64,000 nucleotides of DNA, taken from the NCBI RefSeq assembly GCF_026013365.1, contig NZ_JAPDOE010000011.1:62001-126000 (forward strand), given 5' to 3'. This document shows positions 8,476 through 17,478 of this stretch, piece after piece. Within the stretch, counting starts at the first letter, position 1, and each line of letters begins with the position of its first letter. A program made the position numbers and the translations under genes. This DNA is from Paenibacillus sp. LS1 (GTDB lineage Bacteria > Bacillota > Bacilli > Paenibacillales > Paenibacillaceae). The notes beneath the pieces were generated by a model. It was not told the DNA's origin and did no database searches. It was given only the letters and a program-made list of their open reading frames with translations.

Positions 8476-10149
8476 ATGAAGAGTCTACTTAAATTCATTA
8501 CCTGCGGAAGTGTGGATGATGGCAAGTCCACGCTGATCGGACATATGCTCTATGAGGCCAAGCTGCTGTTCGCCGATCAAGAACGCGCGCTTGAGCTCGA
8601 TAGTCGATTGGGAAGCCGAGGCGGCAAAATCGACTACTCGCTGCTCCTCGATGGTTTGCTGGCTGAACGCGAACAAGGGATTACCATTGATGTGGCATAT
8701 CGTTATTTTACGACGTCTCATCGTTCCTTCATCGTGGCGGACACCCCGGGACACGAAGAGTATACGCGTAACATGGCTGTAGGCGCTTCCTTTGCCGATC
8801 TAGCCATCATTCTAGTGGACGCTACCAAAGGAATCATTACCCAGACCAAACGCCATGCCCGGATCTGCGCCCTGATGGGGATCAAGCATCTCGTATTGGC
8901 TGTGAACAAGATGGATCTGGTTGGCTTCGATCAGAGGACGTTCGAGGCGATTAAGGAAGAGTTCATCCAAACGACGGCTGAATTCCAAATCAAGAGCATC
9001 CAGGTCATTCCCGTGTCCGCTACGGAAGGGGACAACATTACAACCCAGTCGCCGAATGCACCCTGGTACGAGGGGTTAGCTTTATTGCCTTATTTGGAAA
9101 GTATAGATGTTCATACTACCGATGATACGAAGCCTTTCATGATGCCGGTTCAGCGTGTAAGCAGACCGGACCATACGTTCCGTGGGTTCCAGGGCCAGAT
9201 CGAGGCTGGAAATATTTCGGTCGGAGACGAACTCATGACTCTGCCAAGTCGGGAGAAAGCCAAGGTTAAGCGGATTTTGGTGACGGACCAAGCTCAGGAT
9301 TCGGCTTATGCTGGCCAACCGGTTACGATACAACTGGACCGCGAAGTTGATGTCTCGCGGGGCTGCGTGCTCACGACGGACAATCAAGTCCAAGAAGCTG
9401 ACAGCTTCGCTTCTACGATCCTGTGGATGGACGATTCCGTCCTGACTCCGGGCAAACATTATTGGGTAAAGGTCGGAACGAAGACTCTTCCAGGCACAGT
9501 AACGGCGATTACCCATAAAATTGACATTAACACGGGCCATACCGTTCCGGCCGATCAAATTGTTAAGAACGAATTGGCCAAGTGTGAATTCACGCTGTCA
9601 GATCAGATCGTCTTCGATTCCTTTGAACACAATAAGAGCATCGGAGGTTTTATCCTCATTGATCGTGTCACCAACATGACGTCTGCTTGCGGAGTCATCG
9701 ATCAAGCGCTGAAGGGAGAAAGCCGATTTGCCACGCTGGATACGGGGATCACGAGAGATGTTCGCGCCCAGCAGAAAGGACAATCTCCGCTCACGGTCTG
9801 GTTTGCTGGCTCGGATACGGTAGCTCTCGCCAAGGAAGTGGAGAAGCGACTAATGTCATCCGGTTACCATACGATGCTGCTTGAGAGCGTCAGTGGAGAA
9901 ACGCTCCGCGGTACGGCGGAGATGGCAAAGGTGTTGAACGACGCCGGTCTGATCTCACTGGTATCCCATGATTCTATCAGTGCGGGCGAACTTGAGACAG
10001 CTCGAGAGATCATCGGGGGCAAAGGATTTATCGAAGTTAACGCGGACGAGATCGGCGGAATGTCCACCCAGGATGCCGCGAAATCCGTGTTTAAACGAGT
10101 CGTGCAATCCGTTATCGATCACAGTCCTTCGAATAACTACGACATTTAA
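8476..10149 (+). CDS. cysN: Sulfate adenylyltransferase subunit 1 (CysN) with degenerate APS-kinase-like C-terminal domain
   Basis: This 557-residue GTPase subunit drives APS synthesis by CysD. The GTPase motifs are G1 GSVDDGKST (11-19), G3 DTPGHEEY (89-96) and G4 NKMDL (144-148), followed by EF-Tu-like beta domains to about 430. Residues about 437-557 resemble CysC (TVWFAG, AKEVEKRLMSSGYHTMLLE, AEMAKVLNDAGLISLVS, GFIEVNAD). However, the CysC Walker A GLSGSGKST has collapsed to GSDTV, so APS kinase activity is unlikely. The ATG at 8476 has GGAGGG 11 bases upstream and lies one base after the cysD stop. An in-frame upstream extension to 8347 overlaps cysD and is rejected. Confidence 0.93.
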   Translation: MKSLLKFITCGSVDDGKSTLIGHMLYEAKLLFADQERALELDSRLGSRGGKIDYSLLLDGLLAEREQGITIDVAYRYFTTSHRSFIVADTPGHEEYTRNMAVGASFADLAIILVDATKGIITQTKRHARICALMGIKHLVLAVNKMDLVGFDQRTFEAIKEEFIQTTAEFQIKSIQVIPVSATEGDNITTQSPNAPWYEGLALLPYLESIDVHTTDDTKPFMMPVQRVSRPDHTFRGFQGQIEAGNISVGDELMTLPSREKAKVKRILVTDQAQDSAYAGQPVTIQLDREVDVSRGCVLTTDNQVQEADSFASTILWMDDSVLTPGKHYWVKVGTKTLPGTVTAITHKIDINTGHTVPADQIVKNELAKCEFTLSDQIVFDSFEHNKSIGGFILIDRVTNMTSACGVIDQALKGESRFATLDTGITRDVRAQQKGQSPLTVWFAGSDTVALAKEVEKRLMSSGYHTMLLESVSGETLRGTAEMAKVLNDAGLISLVSHDSISAGELETAREIIGGKGFIEVNADEIGGMSTQDAAKSVFKRVVQSVIDHSPSNNYDI

Positions 10150-10164
10150 TAAGCATGTCCGATA

Positions 10165-10195
10165 AAGCGGTTGCCGATCAGGCAGCCGCTTGTTT
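10165..10195 (+). terminator. Probable terminator of cysDN
   Basis: AAGCGGTTGCC (10165-10175) pairs with GGCAGCCGCTT (10181-10191), one G-U pair, with a 5-base loop. The following GTTTGTG is only a weak T-tract. Confidence 0.6.
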
Positions 10196-10251
10196 GTGCT
10201 GTCTAACAGCTTAACGAACAGTCTGTATTCAGTGGTATGGCACCCGTTGAT

Positions 10252-10596
10252 GTTCAAAGATGTAGAAAATCATTGGGCTAAGGATGTTGTCAATGATATG
10301 GGATCTCGCCTCATTGTGAATGGCATTGGTAATGATCTATACAATCTAAATACGGATATGACACGTGCTGAATTCGCAGCGATTATGATGAAAGGACTGA
10401 AGCCAGTTGATGGCAAGGCGCGCCTTTTGCAGATGTGGATGCTTCCGCTTGGTATCATTCCGCTGTTGCTGCAAGTATTGAAGCAGGTGTGATCAGCGGC
10501 GGAGGAGCACATGAACTGGCTTCGAAAGCCAACATCACCCGTGCTGAGGTAGCAGCTATCGTCCAAAGAATATTGAAGGCTTCTGACTTGATTTAA
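10252..10596 (+). pseudogene. Frameshifted SLH-domain protein remnant
   Basis: From 10252 the frame reads FKDVENHWAKDVVND, then DMTRAEFAAIMMKGLK, a textbook S-layer homology (SLH) repeat. Near 10418-10428 the reading must shift to continue as PFADVDASAWYHSAVAAS, EAGVISGGG and ITRAEVAAIVQRILKASDLI then TAA, a second SLH repeat ending a protein. No signal peptide or N-terminal part is present. SLH repeats anchor exported proteins to pyruvylated cell-wall polymer. This is the broken C-terminal end of such a protein, with its own terminator behind it. Confidence 0.85.
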
Positions 10597-10602
10597 AGCA
10601 CC

Positions 10603-10652
10603 AAAAGGGTTCCCCCATGCAGGAAGAACTGCATAAGGGGAGCCCCTTTTTG
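10603..10652 (+). terminator. Intrinsic terminator behind SLH remnant
   Basis: A long, slightly imperfect stem pairs AAAAGGG, TCCCC and ATGCAG with CTGCAT, GGGGA and CCCCTTTT around a GAAGAA loop and ends in a T-run. Confidence 0.85.
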
Positions 10653-10716
10653 TCTTTGTTTAAATACCATCCATTAACTACAGTAGTCTAAAACTCCCCA
10701 ACATCCCAGGCGATAA

Positions 10717-12582
10717 TTAATACACATGCACACCCGTACCAAGCACGGATTTGTTTTGTACGGAATTACCAGATAGATATACCTTTTGCAGATTAGGCAG
10801 CTGGCTTAGGGTCTCGATATTGGAAATGGCGTTGTTCTCGAGATGAAGCTCTTCTATGGCCTGCCAGTTGCTCATGAATTCGAGAGAAGCCAAATTGCTG
10901 TCTTGCAGAGTGAAGGAACGTAGAGCGGACATATTGGCAAAGTAAGGCATCATCTGGTCAACTTCAGTAACTGAGGTGTTGTTTATGCTGAAATATGGCT
11001 GCTCTAAGGTCAAATGTTCAAGCACGCTGTTCTTCGTGGCCGTCTTTTGTTCAAAGTTCAGCCTACACTCGGAGCATACCAAAGATTTCACCTGCTTTAA
11101 ACGAAATAAGACATCGCTCTCCTTATATAGTGACGAGTCGTAAATGTTCAGGGTCTCTAGGCTGGACAAGCCGTCCAGTGCACCAAGTTGGGTTATTTCA
11201 TCGATCTCCCAGAGCGAGAGTTGTTCCAGTTTCGGGAATTTCCCCAGCGCAGCCAAGTTCAACTCTCCGCTTCCGCCACGGAGCGTCAGGTTGGTTGCAG
11301 CCGGGGCCTTTAGCCCGGGGAGAAAAGAGCTTGGAATTTCCACTCGCTCTACTTTAGGCAGTGTCAGCGCTTCTGCATTCTCGTAGTAGCCGGACAACGT
11401 TAATTTCCGCAAAGAGGACAGGCTATTTATGGCTTTTACCGAACCAAGCTGACTTAGAGAAGCCAAGCGTAGCGTAGTAATGGAGTTTTTACCAGTCAAG
11501 TGCTCCAGATTGGAAAAGTTCACATTTTCGATATCTAGCGTTTGTAGAGCAGGCATATTTTGCACAAAGTCGATGGACTTTACATTCGATAAATAGGACA
11601 ACTGAAGCTCCTGAAGCTGGGTCAGGGCGTACAGCGGCTGCAGGTCTGTGGCTTCGCTGTAATGTATGGACAAGGATGACAGCCCGGTCATGGACGATAA
11701 CCATCCGAGTTCATTGACAAAGGTGAGCGACAGGGACTTGAGCGGCAGTTTATTCAAGAGAAAGAAATCCGTTACGGACTCATCCACATAGGTAATGGAT
11801 AAAGAGCTCAGATTAGGAAATTCCAGCAGCAGGGCCAATTCCTGATTGCTGCGAAGCTGAGTGGTAAGCTCCGTAATTTTAGACTTGTCGCCAAAGTAGC
11901 CCGAAAATGTACTGAAGGATTCGTTAAAAGCGCCAGCATAACTTTTTAATCCGGGCATATGGGCCAAAGTGGTTTGGTCCGTCTGGGATATTTCATAGGT
12001 ATTCGTCAGGTCCAATGCCGTCAGTCCCTTAAAAGCTTCAAAATCTCGCTGATCAATCCGCAGGCTATTCAGTTTCTTGTCCTGAGTAATATAAGTGATC
12101 TTTTCGGCCTGTTCATCGCTGAAGGGATCGGAGAGGCTGTATGTAAACTTCCACTGATCATTCTCCGAATGCTCTACGGTTAAATAGTGAATACGAGCCA
12201 ATTCCTCCTCTGTTGGCAAGGCGGACCCTTTATCGAAGATATCTCGCAAAAAAGAGAGCAGAACCTCGCTTTCAGGCATCTTTCGTACAGGCAGATTGGC
12301 TTCTGTTTTTGAATAGGTGGAGCTGTTGCTATAATAAAAATATGTACCGATGGCGCCAGCTAGGACTAATATCAGTATCAGCATTACCTTTACGGAGGTA
12401 GTCTGCTTCAGCGGTGCTTTAGGGGGCGCTCCGTGGTAATGATTAATGGTCTGGTCTACGTAATAGACATGATTTTGCTTCAATAAAAGCTCTGTTTCAC
12501 AATAGGGACACTTTAAAACCTCATCCTTCTTGTATTCAATTCTTCCGTTGCAATTGGGGCAGTTTAGCGGAATAAACGCCAC
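10717..12582 (-). CDS. Zinc-ribbon, membrane-anchored leucine-rich repeat protein
   Basis: The 621-residue protein opens with a zinc ribbon (CPNCNGRIEYKKD then CPYCETELLLK, residues about 6-32). A single transmembrane segment follows at about 65-85 (VMLILILVLAGAIGTYFYY), then a long domain with many leucine-rich repeats such as LSSLETLNIYDSS and LPNLQKVYLSGN. The ribbon would be cytoplasmic and the repeats outside. The start is the GTG at 12582, because AAGGAGGGG lies 6 bases upstream of it. A longer frame to 12633 would place this site inside the gene. A TATAAT-like -10 is at 12642-12647 on this strand. Binding partner and function are unknown. Confidence 0.8.
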   Translation of the reverse strand: MAFIPLNCPNCNGRIEYKKDEVLKCPYCETELLLKQNHVYYVDQTINHYHGAPPKAPLKQTTSVKVMLILILVLAGAIGTYFYYSNSSTYSKTEANLPVRKMPESEVLLSFLRDIFDKGSALPTEEELARIHYLTVEHSENDQWKFTYSLSDPFSDEQAEKITYITQDKKLNSLRIDQRDFEAFKGLTALDLTNTYEISQTDQTTLAHMPGLKSYAGAFNESFSTFSGYFGDKSKITELTTQLRSNQELALLLEFPNLSSLSITYVDESVTDFFLLNKLPLKSLSLTFVNELGWLSSMTGLSSLSIHYSEATDLQPLYALTQLQELQLSYLSNVKSIDFVQNMPALQTLDIENVNFSNLEHLTGKNSITTLRLASLSQLGSVKAINSLSSLRKLTLSGYYENAEALTLPKVERVEIPSSFLPGLKAPAATNLTLRGGSGELNLAALGKFPKLEQLSLWEIDEITQLGALDGLSSLETLNIYDSSLYKESDVLFRLKQVKSLVCSECRLNFEQKTATKNSVLEHLTLEQPYFSINNTSVTEVDQMMPYFANMSALRSFTLQDSNLASLEFMSNWQAIEELHLENNAISNIETLSQLPNLQKVYLSGNSVQNKSVLGTGVHVY

Positions 12583-12694
12583 GAATGTCCCCTCCTTCAT
12601 TATGATGGTCATAAGATCATGCTGAACGGTCATCTGATTTCATTATACCTTGTGAATTTACGTTTGATGAGAGAAAGAAGTTTCACATAGCGAA

Positions 12695-12720
12695 GGAGCA
12701 GGGGAATCCTGCTCCTTTTT
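12695..12720 (+). terminator. Intrinsic terminator-like hairpin
   Basis: GGAGCAGG (12695-12702) and CCTGCTCC (12708-12715) enclose GGAAT and are followed by TTTTT. No plus-strand gene sits directly upstream, so it may be left over from a lost gene. Confidence 0.75.
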
Positions 12721-12730
12721 GATCTTTTTT

Positions 12731-12991
12731 AAGTATGACTTGGAAAAAGAATTCAAGAGCGTAATCTTGGCTGATATTCGTAACATGGCTGAAACCCTTA
12801 AATAGAAGGAATTCATGAGGCGACTTGAGGTAAAGATCATACAGGTAAGAAAGCAGGCAGACAAACAAGTGCAGTCTTACAGGAGAAAGTATCGTGAAGG
12901 AACTCAGCAGTTCATGAAGCTGGCTGAACTGACTTCTGAGATGGTACATAGGTTTATTGATAAATTGAAGTACAGACGGACGGAACGTTAA
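12731..12991 (+). pseudogene. C-terminal remnant of a large serine recombinase
   Basis: One reading frame gives KYDLEKEFKSVILADIRNMA, then an in-frame TAG at 12803, then continues in the same frame with QVRKQADKQVQSYRRKYREG, FMKLAELTSEMVHRFIDKL and TERstop. LLEDIR-MA, a coiled coil, and ELT-E-V--FIDKI are features of the C-terminal region of resolvase/invertase-type large serine recombinases found on integrative elements. Nothing of the catalytic N-terminus remains. It is a relic of a mobile element in this accessory zone. Confidence 0.6.
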
Positions 12992-13114
12992 ACATTCATA
13001 ATATGTTTACTGCCACCGCCCTTTTACGGCTTGATATATAGTGACCGACACTCAAAGTCATGTCGAGAGTGTAGCGATGTTGGTTGGAAATTAAATAGAG
13101 ATGTACACGAGAGA

Positions 13115-13147
13115 AAGCCCGCTAACCTATATCTGGTCAGCGGGCTT
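13115..13147 (-). terminator. Intrinsic terminator of the kelch gene
   Basis: AAGCCCGCTAACC (13115-13127) pairs with GGTCAGCGGGCTT (13135-13147), one mismatch. It lies directly downstream of the minus-strand kelch gene and runs into a T/C-rich tract on that strand. Confidence 0.75.
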
Positions 13148-13158
13148 CATTCTGTTTG

Positions 13159-14435
13159 TTATTCCGCTGTACTATATTCATCCACTTCGAATGAAAGGAT
13201 GTTTTTAAAGATTACATAATCTTTACGGCTAGTAAATGGTCCTTTGTTGTTCTCATGTTTGTTAATTGCGTAGGAGGCTGTTCCTGTGCCAGCCTCTTTG
13301 CCTTCGTACCACGCAATGAATTTATTAACTTCTACCATGGAGATGTCGAATTCTTTTACTAGACCAGTTGTCAAGATAACGGTGAAAATGGCTCTATCCT
13401 TGTTACCTGATTCTGGTGTTGGATCTGGGCTTGGAGTGCTTTCGTTTTCAAATGTATACATCTCTACGTTTTTTAAAGTGCCGTTTGCACCAAGGCTAGT
13501 TCCGCCTATGATGTACAGATTATTATTAATTACAGCCGAAACAAGTTGTGACCTCGGAGAAGTCAAGCTTCCGACTTTATTAAACGTATTGGTTTTGGGG
13601 TCATAAACATCAAAACTATTCAAAGCACTTAGTTGGGAGCCGGAAGAAAACGTCCCACCTCCTAATAAATAAATTTTGTCATGATAAACAGCTATGCCGC
13701 TTGAATCTCTGACAGTAGTGTTTTGTTTGAGCGTCCAAGAATCTAAAGCTGGATCATATTCATAGATACCGCCTATTGATGAAGTTAAAAGATTCGCCCC
13801 TCCAAACATATATACTTTGCCATCAACGGATGCAGTAGCAGCAGCATTAGCGGCGATAGGCATTTTGTTTTTTAAGGACCAGGTGTTTGAAATGGGATCA
13901 TAAGACTCTACAGAAGACAAAGAAGTTGAGGTACCATTAACAAGTGCCCCGCCTCCAAAAACATAAATTTTACCATCTAGCGCTACTGAACTTGCCCATG
14001 ATCTTGCCGTTAACAAGTTAGCGGCAGTCGTCCAACTGTCGGTAGAAGGATCGTAGACTTCTACTTTATTAGTTCTTACCACTGAAGTACCGACATTATA
14101 GTATCCACCAATAGCATAGATCTTATTGTCATAGACTACTGCCGTTAATCCAGCACGAGCTGTCGGCATATTAGCTTTAACAGTCCAAGTATCAGTTGTA
14201 GGATCATATTCATATGTAGAATTTTGCTTTATACCCGAAGCTGCATGATCTGAGCCTGATGCACCTCCAAAATAATAAATTTTCCCATTAAGTGAAGCTG
14301 TTGCCCCACCAGTACGAGGCTCTAATAAGTCAGCTTTAGTGACCCATTCGAAGAAGCAGCAGAAGCGGATAAAGTTAATAGTACCGATGAGAAGAGTAGA
14401 ATTAGGCTAAACAAGAAAACTATTTTTTTTCTCAA
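13159..14435 (-). pseudogene. Secreted kelch-repeat protein, broken by a single-base frameshift
   Basis: The intact part (14169 down to 13159, 336 residues) has at least five kelch repeats, each with the GG doublet (IYAIGGYY, IYVFGGGA, VYMFGGAN, IYLLGGGT, LYIIGGTS) and a W six or so residues further. It ends in an Asp/Lys-rich tail. The coding sequence continues upstream in frame to about 14350 (EWVTKADLLEPRTGGATASL, a further GG repeat). The signal peptide (RKKIVFLFSLILLFSSVLL then ASAASS) lies in another frame, starting at TTG 14435 with AAGGAG 9 bases upstream. A one-base loss near 14352 splits it. Kelch propellers bind proteins or glycans. It could be a sequencing error. Confidence 0.8.
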
Positions 14436-14450
14436 TACTTACATCTCCTT

Positions 14451-14883
14451 AAATATGTATTTTCATGAATTATAGTAAAGAACAATCTAAATATTGTCTA
14501 AACGTTATTAACCAAATATGTTATTTTGTGTTGAAAGGATAATGAGTATTTAATTTAATTCAGAATTTCCAAAACCGGAGTCGACAACAATTATCCATGT
14601 ACCTGTTCGTACCAAAGTGTCTGTTGCAATTTTTACAAGAAGTGGTGAATTAAATCTCGATTTGCTTATTTATATGAGAGCTAGGCATTTGTTAGTTCAT
14701 AGGGAGTAAATGTCTAACGCACGGCGTATATCGTCCTCAAAATATTCTGAATTGGCAATTTATGCTGACTCTTCACCAAAAGAAGATTTAAGCCGATATA
14801 ACTTATATAAAAAGTGAATTTCGTGTATGTGAAAATTTAGGATATGACAAAGAATATAACAAGCATACAGGGGCGGGAGTTTA
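14451..14883. other. AT-rich intergenic region with possible relict frames
   Basis: On the plus strand about 14575-14708 reads ESTTIIHVPVRTKVSVAIF and on to YMRARHLLVHRE, natural-looking but without a start. A 35-codon frame at 14710-14817 (MSNARRISSSKYSEL start) follows AGGGAG at short spacing. Neither is recognised. The promoter of the polymer cluster must also lie here, but no clear consensus was found. Confidence 0.35.
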
Positions 14884-17478
14884 ATGAGAAAGCACCAACA
14901 AGAGAAGATTCAGAATTTAGTAACAACACTGTATGAGGCAACGGATGAAATTAAACGACAATTTTTGCGAACAAATATCCCAACTGTAATTGAACTGTTG
15001 ATTGAATGCCAAAATATGGCTGTTCATATAGGCGAGTTTATAGAGAGTGTAAAAGGTGAAGATACACGAACGGTTGAATTGTTAACCCAGTACCACACAA
15101 GTCTTTATCATATTGCCGTGGATATCGAAACTTCTAATGTGAATTTCGTAGAGCAATTAAAAATAGAACTTAGAATGATTGATAATAGCATCCAAAATGA
15201 ACTCAAGCCAAATAAAATTGAGGTTGTATTTTTCCCTTACAAGGCATCAATGTGGGACTCACTTGAATCGATTTGGCTTGCGGCAAAAGAGGATCCGCAA
15301 TGTGATGCTTACGTAGTTCCAATCCCTTATTTTGATCGAATTCCCGGTGGTGAGCTAGGAAGAGCGCACTATGAAGGGGATCAATTTCCTGATTATGTAC
15401 CAATCTTAGATTGGGAAAACTATAACTTAGAGGAACATCGCCCGGATATTAGCTTCATTCATAATGCTTATGACAGTGGTAATGTAATCACTACCGTTCA
15501 TCCAGATTATTACAGTAATAACTTAAAAAAATACACTGAGTTGCTGTGTTACTCTCCCTATTTTGTGACATTCGATGAAGTGGAGAAACATCTTGCTCTC
15601 TCAGCAGGTCTTGTTTATTCTGACAGAGTATTTGTGCAGTCTGATCGGGTGCGTGATGGTTACGTCAATGCAATCCAAGCATATGAAAAAGAACAAAACT
15701 GCGTGGGTGGTTTCGGGAAACTGGATGAAAAGATTGTGGCATCCGGTTCTCCAAAATTTGACAAGATAATAAACTCCAAACCAGACGATTTTACACTACC
15801 AGATGAATGGAAGAAGTTGATTGAGAAGTCTGATGGTTCTTGGAAAAAAATAGTGCTCTACAATACCTCAGTGGGTCCTATCCTTAAAGGGAATGAAAAG
15901 TATATAGCAAAATTGCGGTCAGTGTTTAATACATTCCGCAACCATGATGATATAGTTCTTTGGTGGCGGCCTCACCCTTTAAGTGAGGCTACCTACAGCT
16001 CAATGCGTCCGTTGCTCTTGGATGAGTACAGACAACTTATCAATGAGTACCAGTTGGAGAACTACGGAATTTATGATAATACTGCAGATTTACATAGGGC
16101 TTTGAACTTAAGCTCTGCTTTTTATGGAGATGCTACTTCACTAGTGCCGATGTACCAATGCATGCCAAAACCTCTAATGGTTCAAAATGAAGATTTAAGC
16201 GATCATCTTTCAATCGGAAGTGTGTGCGATACAGAGAAATATTTATATTTTCTAACATTGCATATGAACGGTTTCTTTCGATTAGATAAGAAGACATGGA
16301 ATGTGGAGCATATGGGGAATTTTGTGAATGAGAAAATGCTGGACTGGAGAGTGTATCACTCTATTCATCAAAGTGGCAATAAACTTTATTTTTCTCCACA
16401 TTCTGCTGCGGCGATAGCTATATATGATATAACAAAGTCTACTTTTGAATATATTGATTTACCAACACCAAAAGAAATGAACTATAACGTTCATAGTAAA
16501 TTCTCAAAGATTATTGAATGCGAGGGCTCGCTCTACTTTATTCCGTTACACTATCCGGGTATTGTCAAACTCAATATGGAGGATAACAGTACAGAAATTA
16601 TAGACGAATGGGTGGCTTCTACTAAAGAAATTAGTAATCCAGATATGGGATATTTCCCTAACGGTGTTTATGATGAAAGACGAGGCTCATTAGTGTTAGC
16701 TTCTATGAATGCTGATGCAGTTATGGAAGTCAATTTAAGTAATAAAACTACCAAGTCGAATATTTTAGGAAATGATAAATACGGATATGCGGATATAGTG
16801 ATGATTGATGGTCACTACTGGTTGCTATCATTGGGAAGTCCATGTTTAGTTAGCTTCAATATAGAAGATGGTACAACTCTGGAATACAAAATTAATCTTG
16901 AAGGCATACCTGCAGATAGATTTGGTCAATTTCAAAAAATATTATTTTCCGAAAATTCCTTATATTTAGTACCTGCTGATTTACAACAGATGGTCAAGTT
17001 TAGCTTGACAAACTATTCGTATTCTTATGTAGATGATTTTTGTCCCGCTAGCTTGCAAAGCGGTGACTCACTATCCAAAAATATTCCTACTGGATATTAT
17101 AATGTTTCTTCAAGCGCTACAGATAAAATTTATGTTACTGAAAAGCAAAGTAATCGGTTTATAGAATATGACCCGAAAACGGGTTCTCTGCATGAAGAGA
17201 GCATTACCTTAACAGCTGGTTCAAGTATCGTTCAGAATTTCTCAATGCATATGCAAGGAAACGTGCTTAAGAACGCTAACAGCTGCACATTTTGGGAACA
17301 TCCTTATTTCGCATCACTTGAAAACTTGTTTGATATGATTTCGCAACCGGTTCCCGAGCCATGGCTGCACAAACGACTTGAGCAGCAGGTTGAGCTCCGC
17401 CATGCAGAAATTTCACATCCTGATGGAAAAGCCGGGATTGAAATCTATGAAAAATCTAAAAAGGCGGTGCTAGATTAA
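14884..17478 (+). CDS. TagF-like transferase fused to a C-terminal beta-propeller-like domain
   Basis: The 864-residue protein has a helical N-terminus (1-105), a GT-B-like region (about 110-450) and a repetitive region (about 455-830). The middle part, with FFPYKASMWDSLESIWLAA, FVQSDRVRDGYV, IVASGSPKFDKI, VLYNTSVGPI and WWRPHPL, resembles CDP-glycerol glycerophosphotransferase-type proteins. In the last region segments such as EKYLYFLTLHMNGFFRLD, SGNKLYFSPHSAAAIAIYDI and EGSLYFIPLHYPGIVKLN recur, which suggests a propeller. GGCGGGAG precedes the ATG. It is the first gene of the polymer cluster, and its stop overlaps the start of glf by one base. It probably adds or modifies a phospho-alditol unit; the role of the propeller is unknown. 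Confidence 0.6.
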   Translation: MRKHQQEKIQNLVTTLYEATDEIKRQFLRTNIPTVIELLIECQNMAVHIGEFIESVKGEDTRTVELLTQYHTSLYHIAVDIETSNVNFVEQLKIELRMIDNSIQNELKPNKIEVVFFPYKASMWDSLESIWLAAKEDPQCDAYVVPIPYFDRIPGGELGRAHYEGDQFPDYVPILDWENYNLEEHRPDISFIHNAYDSGNVITTVHPDYYSNNLKKYTELLCYSPYFVTFDEVEKHLALSAGLVYSDRVFVQSDRVRDGYVNAIQAYEKEQNCVGGFGKLDEKIVASGSPKFDKIINSKPDDFTLPDEWKKLIEKSDGSWKKIVLYNTSVGPILKGNEKYIAKLRSVFNTFRNHDDIVLWWRPHPLSEATYSSMRPLLLDEYRQLINEYQLENYGIYDNTADLHRALNLSSAFYGDATSLVPMYQCMPKPLMVQNEDLSDHLSIGSVCDTEKYLYFLTLHMNGFFRLDKKTWNVEHMGNFVNEKMLDWRVYHSIHQSGNKLYFSPHSAAAIAIYDITKSTFEYIDLPTPKEMNYNVHSKFSKIIECEGSLYFIPLHYPGIVKLNMEDNSTEIIDEWVASTKEISNPDMGYFPNGVYDERRGSLVLASMNADAVMEVNLSNKTTKSNILGNDKYGYADIVMIDGHYWLLSLGSPCLVSFNIEDGTTLEYKINLEGIPADRFGQFQKILFSENSLYLVPADLQQMVKFSLTNYSYSYVDDFCPASLQSGDSLSKNIPTGYYNVSSSATDKIYVTEKQSNRFIEYDPKTGSLHEESITLTAGSSIVQNFSMHMQGNVLKNANSCTFWEHPYFASLENLFDMISQPVPEPWLHKRLEQQVELRHAEISHPDGKAGIEIYEKSKKAVLD

